20,878 nucleotides of DNA from Agrocybe praecox (Eukaryota; Basidiomycota; Agaricomycetes; Agaricales; Agrocybaceae), in the NCBI GenBank assembly GCA_964017145.1, contig CAXHKQ010000328.1, positions 1-20,878 of the forward strand. Reading direction: 5' to 3'. Position 1 is the first letter of the stretch; each line of letters begins with the position of its first letter. A program made the position numbers and the translations under genes. Below are positions 1-8,565 of this stretch, in pieces. The notes beneath the pieces are model-generated. The model was not told the origin of the DNA. It made no database searches and saw only the letters and a program-made list of their open reading frames with translations.

Positions 1-71
1 GGTGGGGTACTATGATACCTCCGTCACCAGGCTCCTATGAACCTATAGTGTTCCCTGATCCCCTCCTAATC
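1..71 (-). other. 3' UTR of the non-LTR element (partial)
   Basis: This is the sequence downstream of the ORF2 stop on the minus strand. No poly-A, short tandem tail or target duplication lies inside the window, so the element continues beyond the left edge. No ORF is visible in it. Confidence 0.6.
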
Positions 72-3000
72 CTATTTTAAAAATATTGCTTCCAAGCTGC
101 TTTGTCCTTTTATGAATCTGACGATTTCATGATTTTTAAGACTATTTAGATTCTCTGGGTCCAGCGATGTCTTTAATGTGAAGAACTTGTGTCTTTCTAG
201 TACTTGACATTCGCATAAAATGTGTATAATATCTTCTACGCACGCTATATCATTACAGAATCTGCACTCGTCGGTGTCCGATAGTTTCATGTATTTCGCG
301 TGTTTCCTTAGTAAACAATGTCCAGTGTATGCCCCAATGAGGGCTCTAACTATTTTCTTGTTGTATCTGAGGAGTTCTTCGGTCTTCTTCGTGTTGGTGG
401 TTGGCCAGAAGATCTTTGATATCTTGTATCTTTCTGTGGATCCCCATCTGCTCATCCACTCTTCTAGTAGTTTGTTCTGTTTTTCTCTCTTGTGGTAGCT
501 AAGCGGTGGCTTTGTGCGTTTACAGGTGACAGCGTCTTCTGCCCCTGCTTTTGCTAGTCTATCCGCTTCTTCGTTACCTCTGAAGTTCTCATGCCCCGGT
601 ACCCAGCAGACTCTTAAAGAGTTCCTTCGTGATACCTGGAAGATTTTTTCTTTACATTCCTTGACTATCCTTGAGTTTGTTGTGCTAGACTCAAGTGCCT
701 TTATAGCAGCTTGGCTGTCCACATACAGGGATATTTCTTTGTCTACGATTTCCGCATCTAGTAGTGCTTCTGCTGCAATCAGTAGGGCGTAAACCTCTGA
801 CTGAAAAACGGTACAGTTGTCATCTATCTTTTGCGATTTTCTAACTTGTAGCTCTTCTATGAAGATGCCTGATCCTGTTCCACTATCTGTTTTCGAACCA
901 TCTGTGTAGACTTGAACTTCTCCCATCCTGACAACTTGGTTCTCTGTCCATTCTTGCCTTGTGGGGATCTTAGTCTTCACCATATGTTTGAAACTAGTTT
1001 CCTTCGATGTGTAGTCATTTTCAAATGATCTTATATCACCCAGTACTGCATTATGTACCTTCCCTGTGCCAGCTTTAAAGATACCCAAGCTTTTCAGTCT
1101 TAGGGCACTGTTATATGCTAGTCCTTCTATATGGAGGTCTATTGGTAGAATATTCAGTATTACTTCCAGCGAGGCGGTCGGAGTGGTTCTTAAAGCCCCA
1201 GTTATCCCGATACATCCTTGTCTCTGAACATTGATGAGCCTATCTGTTATAGTCTTTTTCTTTGTGGCATGCCACCAGACCAGTGCTCCATAACATAATA
1301 TAGGTCTCACTACTGTCAGGTAGATCCATCTGGCTAACTTGGGTTTTAAGCCCCACTTGTTCCCGAGGCATCTGCAGCATGTGTACCATGCTATTTGTGC
1401 CTTCTTCCTCCTTTCTTCTATGTTTGGTCTCCAGTTCAGTTTCCTATCCAAGATCACCCCTAGGTATTTGGCTCTGTCGGAAAGCTGAAGTTCTACTCCG
1501 TTCAGTTTTGGAAGCTTAAAATTTGGAATTTTGTGTCTTCTCGAAAATAGTACTAACTCCGTTTTGCTGGCATTTACTCCTAGACCATTTTTCTCTGTCC
1601 ATTTCTTTACAGTAGATAGTGACCTTTCAATGAGCTCGCTTAGTACGTCTGGGAACTTTCCATTCACCAGAATTGCTATGTCATCAGCGTATCCTATCAC
1701 CGTGACTCCGTTTCTTTCCAGGTCCTTTAGTAAGTTATCTACGACTAGAAGCCATAACAGGGGCGATATCACACCTCCTTGTGGAGTACCTCTTGTCACT
1801 GATCTCCTGATTGAGGATCCTGCTATTTCTGCGTTTACGTGTCTACTTTTTAGCATGTTACCTATCCATAGGGTAGTACATTCGTCAATATTTTGTTCCC
1901 TAAGCGCCTTTACTATGGAGTCTGAGTTGATATTGTTGAATGCTCCCTCTATGTCTAGGAAGGCCGCAAGAGTATATTCTTGTCTACCTATGCTTTTTTC
2001 TACGCAACTTACTATTTCGTGTAAAGCCGTTTCTGTTGACCTTCCTTTCCAATAGGCGTGTTGTGACTTCGACAACATGTTCGAGTCTAGTTTGCTTCTT
2101 ATGAAGTGGTCTAACAGTCTTTCCATTGTTTTAAGGAGAAAGGAAGAGAGGCTAATCGGTCTGTAGTCTTTAGCCGTGCTGTGTCCTGCTCTTCCTGGCT
2201 TTGGAATAAAAACTACTTGTACTTCTCTCCATGTTTTGGGAATGTATCCTAGCTTAAGAGAAAGTCTAAATATGGATACTAGCCGGGGCGTTATCTGGTC
2301 AACTGTATGTTGCAACATCGCCGGGAAAATTCCGTCTGGTCCTGGAGATTTGTATGCGTCAAATGAGTTTATAGCCCATTTAACTTTGTCTTCAGTTATT
2401 ACTTCATCCAATTCTTGGTATGTTGTCTCATATCCTAGTGTTGAAGTGAAGTCGGTACTGTCTGTGGAGTCCGGGAAGTGCACGTCCATTAGCGTGTTTA
2501 GAATTTCATCCGCGGATTCCGTCCATGCACCATCACTCCTTTTAATGAAGCTAGGCACACTTTTTTCTTTTGTTAGGATTTTTCTAAATCTGGATGCCTC
2601 ATTGGTACTTTCAATACTCTCACAGAAGGTCCTCCACGATTCCCTTTTGGCTTTTCTGATCATATAGCAAAGTTGCTTTTTACAATCTTTGTAGCTATTA
2701 TGAAAAGGTTCCGCTTCAGGGTTATCTTTACCTAATCTTTTAATTTGGTTCTTGATTTTCCTGACTTTCCTAACTGACTCTTGAATATCTTTAGTCCACC
2801 AGGGTGGATACTGTTTCTTGGGTCTTTTTGGGACCGGGCAAGCTCTCTCAAAAGAACTGAGTAGAGTTTTGGACAGGTCGCCAACCTCATGATCCAGCTG
2901 TTCGATATTTTTGGGTTCAGTATAAGGTTGGTTCAGGTAGTCAATCACGCTTTCCTTGAACTCCTCCCATTTGGTGTTTCTGGGATTTCTTCTTGGTGCT

Positions 3001-3662
3001 TTCAGCTCTATTTCGGAATCTATTTCGAAATAGATTAGTTTATGGTCAGAGAATGAGTCTTTTTCTAAAACTCTCCAGCTTTTTATATGCTCCGTTAGGA
3101 GTCTAGAGCTGAGGGTTATGTCGATGACTTCACTTCTGAGTTTATTTACAAAGGTTGGTTCCCTGCCTCTATTACTTACAACTAAGTTATTGTTAATAAT
3201 AAAATTCATAAGAAACTCACCTCTTTCATTTGTGTCTTTACTTCCCCATATAGTGTTGTGTGCGTTAGCATCACAACCTATTATGAGTTGTTTCTCCGTT
3301 TCGGTTACTGCTTTGAGTGATTGTGACGGGACTTCTTCATCAATAGGTAGATAGGCCGACGCTATCAAACATTCGTGCGACCCTATCTTTATATTGATGA
3401 CGGTCAGATCCTCGTCACTCAGTCCATCTACAAAGAGAAATTTAAGATTAGATTTGATTAAAATACAAGATCTGTTATCCCTTTCCCCTTTATGGAAGCA
3501 TAGCGTGTACCCATCCAGGTTTAATCCACTGATTTTGGATTTTGGTCCTAACCAGGGCTCCTGGATGAGTACTATCGCTATCTCTCCTTTGCTAAGGATA
3601 CTTACCAAATTGCTACTGGCTAATTTACAGTGGTGGAGGTTTATTTGGAGGATTTGTATCAT
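72..3662 (-). CDS. Non-LTR retrotransposon ORF2: endonuclease-RT-RNase H
   Basis: This 1196-residue polyprotein copies the element RNA into a nicked genomic target (target-primed reverse transcription). Residues 1-215 are an exonuclease/endonuclease/phosphatase fold with the expected metal and catalytic positions visible: N8, E35 in QEP, D131/N133 in CDANAHN and the C-terminal SDH at 205-207. The reverse transcriptase spans about 480-760, with KDYRPISL, a TPQGG motif and the catalytic YADD at 658-661 (bases 1680-1691). An RNase H domain runs from about 917 to 1045, starting at TDGS (D921) and ending in the VPGH/ADRLAK region. A C-terminal Cys/His cluster (CRFC...H..C) lies near 1140. No stop or frameshift interrupts it, and all catalytic motifs are present. 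The start is the first Met, three bases after the ORF1 stop and in the same frame. Confidence 0.93.
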   Translation of the reverse strand: MIQILQINLHHCKLASSNLVSILSKGEIAIVLIQEPWLGPKSKISGLNLDGYTLCFHKGERDNRSCILIKSNLKFLFVDGLSDEDLTVINIKIGSHECLIASAYLPIDEEVPSQSLKAVTETEKQLIIGCDANAHNTIWGSKDTNERGEFLMNFIINNNLVVSNRGREPTFVNKLRSEVIDITLSSRLLTEHIKSWRVLEKDSFSDHKLIYFEIDSEIELKAPRRNPRNTKWEEFKESVIDYLNQPYTEPKNIEQLDHEVGDLSKTLLSSFERACPVPKRPKKQYPPWWTKDIQESVRKVRKIKNQIKRLGKDNPEAEPFHNSYKDCKKQLCYMIRKAKRESWRTFCESIESTNEASRFRKILTKEKSVPSFIKRSDGAWTESADEILNTLMDVHFPDSTDSTDFTSTLGYETTYQELDEVITEDKVKWAINSFDAYKSPGPDGIFPAMLQHTVDQITPRLVSIFRLSLKLGYIPKTWREVQVVFIPKPGRAGHSTAKDYRPISLSSFLLKTMERLLDHFIRSKLDSNMLSKSQHAYWKGRSTETALHEIVSCVEKSIGRQEYTLAAFLDIEGAFNNINSDSIVKALREQNIDECTTLWIGNMLKSRHVNAEIAGSSIRRSVTRGTPQGGVISPLLWLLVVDNLLKDLERNGVTVIGYADDIAILVNGKFPDVLSELIERSLSTVKKWTEKNGLGVNASKTELVLFSRRHKIPNFKLPKLNGVELQLSDRAKYLGVILDRKLNWRPNIEERRKKAQIAWYTCCRCLGNKWGLKPKLARWIYLTVVRPILCYGALVWWHATKKKTITDRLINVQRQGCIGITGALRTTPTASLEVILNILPIDLHIEGLAYNSALRLKSLGIFKAGTGKVHNAVLGDIRSFENDYTSKETSFKHMVKTKIPTRQEWTENQVVRMGEVQVYTDGSKTDSGTGSGIFIEELQVRKSQKIDDNCTVFQSEVYALLIAAEALLDAEIVDKEISLYVDSQAAIKALESSTTNSRIVKECKEKIFQVSRRNSLRVCWVPGHENFRGNEEADRLAKAGAEDAVTCKRTKPPLSYHKREKQNKLLEEWMSRWGSTERYKISKIFWPTTNTKKTEELLRYNKKIVRALIGAYTGHCLLRKHAKYMKLSDTDECRFCNDIACVEDIIHILCECQVLERHKFFTLKTSLDPENLNSLKNHEIVRFIKGQSSLEAIFLK

Positions 3663-3665
3663 CTC

Positions 3666-4919
3666 TCAATTATCAGCCTCTCCTTCCGCCTCTTCAAGGT
3701 CGAGTTCGTCTCCATCCATAACAACGTTAGACGTGAAGAAACCCACCTTTAGCATCATTTTATCCCTCTTTAGCTTTTGCACATCTTCTTTGTTCATCTT
3801 AATGAGGAAGTGTTGACCAAGGGGCTTTTTTACTCCAGAACTCACTATACTCCAGTTGCTTGTTTTGTAATCTGGGTTCAGTGATTTTACTACTCCCAGT
3901 AAGAGTTCCGGTGTTATGTATGGCTTTGGGACCCAAACCCACCCACGCGGTTGTCTTACTGTGTTTATCTCCGTGAAAGGAATTATCTTTACTTTACCTT
4001 GCTTTAAGTTCAAGTTTTCGACGGCTTCTTTGATAAAGTCCATTGAAGCTTGACTTACGCAATCGAAGATCCGGTGACCCTTAAGCCATCCGCCTTCGGA
4101 GTAAAGCTCGGAACCATTCTCTTTCTTTGTGAGTTCCGTTAGTAAGTGGATTTCGACTTTTTCTCGAATATCCTCACAAACCTTTCCATCTTCGTTGGTG
4201 GTGTCGACTAGAGCCATTCTCAGGGCTTCTTTTTCTTTTCCCCCTTGTCCAGAAGTTCCTGCTTTTGGCACCTTCTTTTGAGTGGGTTGCTCTGTAGCAG
4301 TCTTCTCACGGCCTTCCACCGCCTTCGTTGATAAAGGTCGGTTTCCGGCTTGTTTCTTCGGACTTGATACAGATGGATCAGATAGCTTCCTTTTCTGAGA
4401 GCCTTTGTTCTTCTCCCTTTCCTCTCTTGCCCGCCGTTTTTCCATGTTTCCTTCTAATGTCTGTGGTTTTATACCCAGCAGATTTCTATAGTGGATTTGA
4501 GAGTCAATGAAGTTCTTGAGCTCTATGTCATCCGCTATCTTCTTCGCCGAATTGAAGAGGCTTAAGTCTGAGGGTGTTAGATCATCTTGGTTAATGAGTC
4601 TCTCAGCTGTTTTTATGGCCTTCTTTCTTCGTTGAAATGCTTTTACAAAAGGAATACCTTCGGGTCCTTTGGCCTTTATCAGCTCCATAAGTTCCGCTTT
4701 GGAGTATTCCTTGTTTTTTACTACTTCCTTTACAGGCTTCCGAGGAGACTCTTTCGTTGCTTCCTCCATCTCTTTCATAAAATTGTCGTCATCAAAGATC
4801 GACTTACTCTCTTCTTCTATCGTCTTCATGGGTTGTGAGGCCTCCAGAATCCGTGCCTCTTTTAATTGTGGATTTAGGCTAGAGCCGTTGCCACCTGGAG
4901 TAGTTTCGTTGCAATCCAT
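3666..4919 (-). CDS. Non-LTR retrotransposon ORF1, DUF4780-like
   Basis: The ORF1 product is expected to bind element RNA and accompany ORF2. I prefer the Met at 4919 (417 aa), just 3' of a homopolymer tract. The frame stays open upstream to a Met at 5057 (463 aa), but that extension is an unconvincing hydrophobic repeat plus polyproline read from poly-C. The N-terminal half is very charged, rich in Lys and Glu with RRKK and KRRAREERE stretches. A basic Ser/Pro linker follows at about 215-270 of the long form. The last ~170 residues resemble the DUF4780 domain of insect retroelement ORF1 proteins, with the pattern W-x-P-K-P-x-I-T-P-E and GQHFLIKM. No CCHC zinc knuckle is seen, unlike Jockey or I-element ORF1. 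The frame assignment is firm; the domain name is recognition by eye. Confidence 0.82.
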   Translation of the reverse strand: MDCNETTPGGNGSSLNPQLKEARILEASQPMKTIEEESKSIFDDDNFMKEMEEATKESPRKPVKEVVKNKEYSKAELMELIKAKGPEGIPFVKAFQRRKKAIKTAERLINQDDLTPSDLSLFNSAKKIADDIELKNFIDSQIHYRNLLGIKPQTLEGNMEKRRAREEREKNKGSQKRKLSDPSVSSPKKQAGNRPLSTKAVEGREKTATEQPTQKKVPKAGTSGQGGKEKEALRMALVDTTNEDGKVCEDIREKVEIHLLTELTKKENGSELYSEGGWLKGHRIFDCVSQASMDFIKEAVENLNLKQGKVKIIPFTEINTVRQPRGWVWVPKPYITPELLLGVVKSLNPDYKTSNWSIVSSGVKKPLGQHFLIKMNKEDVQKLKRDKMMLKVGFFTSNVVMDGDELDLEEAEGEADN

Positions 4920-4923
4920 GTTA

Positions 4924-4943
4924 GGGGGGGGGGGGGGGGGGGG
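4924..4943. repeat. 20-nt G homopolymer (poly-C on the coding strand)
   Basis: Twenty consecutive G bases, equal to C20 on the ORF1 strand, end four bases before the preferred ORF1 ATG. If translated from the upstream Met they give a polyproline run. The exact length is prone to sequencing and assembly error. Confidence 0.9.
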
Positions 4944-4985
4944 TTTGGCATTGTTAGACCTGACTGCCAGAGGTGTGGTTTTTTG

Positions 4986-5037
4986 GAAAAAGTAGAAAGA
5001 TAGTATAGTATAGCTGAAAAAGTAGAAAGAAAGTATA
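4986..5037 (-). repeat. 30-bp tandem repeat in the 5' leader of the non-LTR element
   Basis: Two imperfect copies of a 30-bp unit begin gaaaaagtagaaag at 4986 and 5016. The second copy ends early and diverges at agtatag. Tandem units are common in 5' UTRs of non-LTR elements and may carry promoter activity, but no function can be read here. Confidence 0.75.
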
Positions 5038-5088
5038 GGGACTGGCACTAGAAACACGAAGGCGCACTTCCGATTAGCTCAGCCATAA

Positions 5089-6280
5089 ATGTATGGCAGT
5101 TCCCGATTCGGCGAGCGCGGACGCTGGAAGAGCACTTGTGATAGCTTATCCTCTCCCTATTTACCCCAAAAGATTGATCAAAGGATAAACTATCACCTAC
5201 GAATCCATCAATGGAGTAACAACGAGCGGAATCAGAGAAGCCAACGTGGCTACAACGATTCTCATGATTCCCCAGGCAATCGTCATGATGCTGATACTAC
5301 TCGAAATGGAGGCAGACAGCGCAACGATGGTCTCTCCTGGAACCAAATGATTAATCAAGAGACAGAGCAAAATCTAGACTTACAACAAATCCTCATGATG
5401 CTTGCTCAAAATCAGTTACAGCACAACACACTCAAGCCTCCAGAACTTCAAGTCAAAGTCTTTGATGGTAAATTCAAGGAGTAACAGAGCTTTCAAAGAC
5501 ATGTTCGCCAAGGTAGTGAGCAACACAAGATTGAGCAATGTGGAACGGCTGATGTTCCTCAAATCGAAGGTAACTGGCGAAGCTGCAGATAGTATCGAAA
5601 ATTTCATTCTAACAAACGAAAACTATCGATTAGCATGGGAACATTTGGACGAGTCCTACAACAACCCCAGAAAACTTCTTCAATCTACCATGGAATTGTT
5701 TGACAATGCACAGGGTGAACCAAAGCCAACGACGTCAAGTCAGTTGTCGGATTTGTCAACAATTATACTACGATCATGGCAAACCTAACGGATCTGGAGG
5801 TAACAGTCGAGGACATAGTGGTCGAGCTTTTGCTGAAAAGGTTAGACAGTGAAACTATGAAAAGGTTTGAGGATTTCATCGGTGTAAGAGAACTATGGCC
5901 CACAATAAAACAGCTCAACAATTTCTTCACGAAGGGGAAATTGATTCAGGTCAGCCTACAACAAGAGCATCCATCAGCTGAACAACACAAGGGACAAAAC
6001 CAAAGCCAATTCAAAATCAACTAAATCATTTGCTACGCAAAGCAATGATACGAAAAAGCCGATTCAACGTTTCATATGCAAAAAGGAACATAGAGTCCCA
6101 GATTGTGAGCTTCTGTTGGCGAACAACAATCGTGAAGCTCTTCTAAGACAGAACAGAATATGCATATTCTGTCTAAAACACAAGTATGACGAAACCAAGA
6201 AATGCCGATCATACAACTGCTTGTCATGCGACAAATGCCAAGGAAAACATCACACACTCATGCATCCTATTTCATCAAAC
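5089..6280 (+). pseudogene. gag: BEL/Pao gag (capsid and nucleocapsid), frameshifted
   Basis: Gag would form the virus-like particle and package RNA. Fragments lie in three successive frames. Frame 1 runs to a TAA at 5482-5484, right after the conserved FDG-FKE segment that opens the BEL capsid. Frame 2 covers about 5495-5788 (FKDMFAKVV, GEAADSIENF). Frame 1 resumes near 5776-5980 (TDLEVTVEDIVVELLLKRLD). Frame 2 returns by about 5990 and carries the nucleocapsid. There, an imperfect knuckle (ICKKEHRVPDC) and a Cys-rich second half (CIFCLKHK, CLSCDKC, GKHHTLMH) match the paired BEL nucleocapsid fingers. The first ~35 codons after 5089 may derive from the neighbouring element, so the true start is unknown. 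Confidence 0.75.
5138..5196. repeat. Inverted repeat, 15-nt stem
   Basis: The arm gtgatagcttatcct at 5138-5152 pairs with aggataaactatcac at 5182-5196 (14 of 15 positions), leaving a 29-nt loop. It lies at the junction between the non-LTR element's 5' end and the first recognisable Gag sequence of the BEL element. Which element it belongs to is not clear. Confidence 0.6.
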
Positions 6281-7147
6281 ACTGGTGCAACTGCACCCGC
6301 TTCAACGTCTTCAGCTACAGATAACGTCAGCCAAGTTCATTTCATTCAAGAAGACAGTAACCACATTGTCTTAATGCCAACAGCCATTGCTGACATCCTT
6401 GACAAGAGAGGAAATTCACAGCAAATCAGATGCCTTCTGGATTTTTGCGCCGAGAGGAGTTACATTTGTGAACACCTGGTTCAAACATTAAGACTGAAGA
6501 AGTACAAGACGAAAGTGATCATCAGAGGAGTTAATCGTATCTACGGAGTAGCTAAATCATATGTGAAGTTAACGATTAAAATTCCCGATTCCGATGTTGC
6601 TGACATAAAAACAACAGCCCTTGTTGTGCCAAAAGTTACTGGAAAGGTACCTTCATTGTCAGCCCCTTCACATATTGCGAAAATCGACAAGCCACTTGCC
6701 GATCCATCATTCTTCAAACCAAGCTACATAGGCGCCTTGCTAGGCTCTGAGGTGACAGCAAAACTTTAAAAACCAGGTGTACCTTCAGAAATTACAGCCG
6801 ACGGCTTACTCTTTCAACCAACGCACTTGGGTTGGGTGGTTGCTGGTGGCAAAACCAGACCGAGCCATGTGGTATCAACATTCGTTACCTTCAACGAAAG
6901 CTTCGAAAAAGCCATAAACGACGATGAGATGAACAAACGCATCCTGGATTTCTACGAATTACCAGAACCAGAAGAGCATATGACACCTGACGATGAGTAC
7001 TGCGAAAGACTCTTTCAAAAAAAACACTACAGACTGGACAATGGAAGATACGTTGTGCCGACACCATGGAAAAGGGATGCCCTAACGTTGGGACATTCTT
7101 ATCGTACAGCAGTCAAAATGTTCCTTGGACAGGAGAGCAATGCATGA
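6281..7147 (+). pseudogene. pol: BEL/Pao protease and pol N-terminal linker, with internal stop
   Basis: The frame continues from the nucleocapsid. LMPTAIADILD is followed by the catalytic segment LLDFCAERSYI, with the aspartate at 6440-6442. This resembles the LLD-x-(C/G)-S of BEL retropepsins, although the residue after Asp is Phe. A TAA at 6767-6769 interrupts the frame, which continues unchanged afterwards (LGWVVAGG, then FYELPEPEEHMTPDDEYCE), the usual linker to RT. It ends at 7147, where the next segment lies in frame 3. Residues normally found between AVKMFLGQE and MHEYESMGH seem absent, suggesting a small deletion near 7130. The related protease at 20546 shares the same layout. Confidence 0.8.
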
Positions 7148-8036
7148 ATACGAGTCGATGGGACATATGACACGTATTGAAACCAATCAAGAGAAGAACG
7201 ACAGCGGTGATGTTTATTATATTCCATACCTGTCAGTCATTAGAACAGGTGCAATGACCATGAAGCTTAGGAACGTCTTTAATGCTAGTATGAAGACCAG
7301 CAATGGGGTCTCATTAAACGAAACCATGATGAAAGGACCGAAGCTTCAAAACAGCATCAAAGAAATCATCACCACATCACGTTCATTTAGATATATCTTT
7401 TCGTCCGATATATCTAAGATGTTTCGACAAATAAACATCGCCCCAGAAGATAGAGACAAACAGAGGATAATATGGAGGCCATCCAATGATCAACCACTTC
7501 GAGAATACCGTTTGAACACAGTTACTTACGGTACAGATTCTGCTCCATTTTTGGCCATTCGTACGATCCAGCAGTGCGCAACAGACAACGCCACAGACGA
7601 GGTGGCAACCATCATACGTAGATCCTTCTACGTTGACGACCTTCTATATGGTGCTGACACCATATGCGACTCTCAGAAGTTAATCGAGGACATCAAAACT
7701 TGTCTACTGGCAGGACAATTCCCATTGGCAAAATGGATGTCCAATGAAGACGAAATTCTGGAAAATCTAAGCCCTCAGGAAAAAGTCACACAGTTCATGA
7801 CAAATAATTCAACAGAGATGAAAATTCTTGGAGTTTCATACGACTTTAGCAGCGATGAGTTTGGCCTGCACTTCAAAAAGCCGGAAGCAATCAAGTTCAC
7901 CAAGCGTGGTATATCATCAGCAAGCGCTTCCTTTTACGACCCACTTGGCTTCATCTTACCTTTTGTCATGTCACTCCGTATGTTTCTTCAAAAAATATGG
8001 CAACAAAAGGTGGACTGGGACGACGTCCCAGTTTGA
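7125..8036 (+). pseudogene. pol: BEL/Pao reverse transcriptase
   Basis: This frame-3 segment carries the RT palm and fingers: LRNVFNAS, SSDISKMFRQI with the first catalytic Asp, the TYGTDSAPFLA segment, and SFYVDDLLYGAD with the paired catalytic Asp. The connection follows (PLAKWMSN, ILGVSYD, YDPLGFILP). The frame ends at a TGA at 8034-8036, where the protein should pass into the linker before RNase H. That linker (FEQQIKGIDKF) lies in frame 1, so there is a frameshift at about 8030. The same lesion is present in the duplicated copy at about 8457 and therefore predates the duplication. Confidence 0.88.
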
Positions 8037-8565
8037 GCAACAGATCAAGGGAATCGACAAGTTCAAATCAATCAGAATACCACGTTATATCCCTGCAAAC
8101 GAAGATGGTATTGTTGACTTGGTTGGATTCTCAGACGCAGGACAATTCCCATTGGCAAAATGGATGTCCAATGAAGACGAAATTCTGGAAAATCTAAGCC
8201 CTCAGGAAAAAGTCACACAGTTCATGACAAATAATTCAACAGAGATGAAAATTCTTGGAGTTTCATACGACTTTAGCAGCGATGAGTTTGGCCTGCACTT
8301 CAAAAAGCCGGAAGCAATCAAGTTCACCAAGCGTGGTATATCATCAGCAAGCGCTTCCTTTTACGACCCACTTGGCTTCATCTTACCTTTTGTCATGTCA
8401 CTCCGTATGTTTCTTCAAAAAATATGGCAACAAAAGGTGGACTGGGACGACGTCCCAGTTTGAGCAACAGATCAAGGGAATCGACAAGTTCAAATCAATC
8501 AGAATACCACGTTATATCCCTGCAAACGAAGATGGTATTGTTGACTTGGTTGGATTCTCAGACGC
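7710..8565 (+). repeat. Perfect 427-bp tandem duplication inside pol
   Basis: Bases 7710-8136 are repeated at 8137-8563 with no difference seen, and the match extends two further bases (gc) as junction microhomology. The unit holds the RT thumb/connection and the first RNase H catalytic segment (GFSDA). Because 427 is not a multiple of 3, the second copy is shifted by one frame. The tail of copy 1 reads in frame straight into copy 2, giving a fused frame that ends at 8463. Either a very recent duplication or an assembly artefact would explain the perfect identity. Confidence 0.95.

Larger units (their letters stand above)
1..5100 (-). mobile_element. LOA-like non-LTR retrotransposon, near full length
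   Basis: Two consecutive ORFs on the minus strand have the standard order of a non-LTR (LINE) element: an ORF1 nucleic-acid-binding-type protein, then an ORF2 polyprotein with apurinic-type endonuclease, reverse transcriptase and RNase H. A 5' leader lies to the right of ORF1. ORF2 is followed on the left by at least 71 bases of 3' UTR that run off the window, so the poly-A or simple-repeat tail and target duplication cannot be seen. RNase H plus a DUF4780-like ORF1 points to the LOA group rather than Jockey or CR1. The clade is inferred from domain content, not from a tree. Both ORFs are open, so this copy looks young. The right (5') boundary is soft, somewhere in 5060-5170. Confidence 0.85.

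Noticed and set aside
1531..2667. Plus-strand ORFs of 163-174 aa opposite ORF2
   Set aside because: They are antisense shadows of the reverse transcriptase coding strand, with no recognisable motifs.
8255..8455. First 67 codons of the long frame ending at 11608
   Set aside because: This is an out-of-frame reading of the duplicated RT segment; true RNase H-side sequence begins at about 8456.
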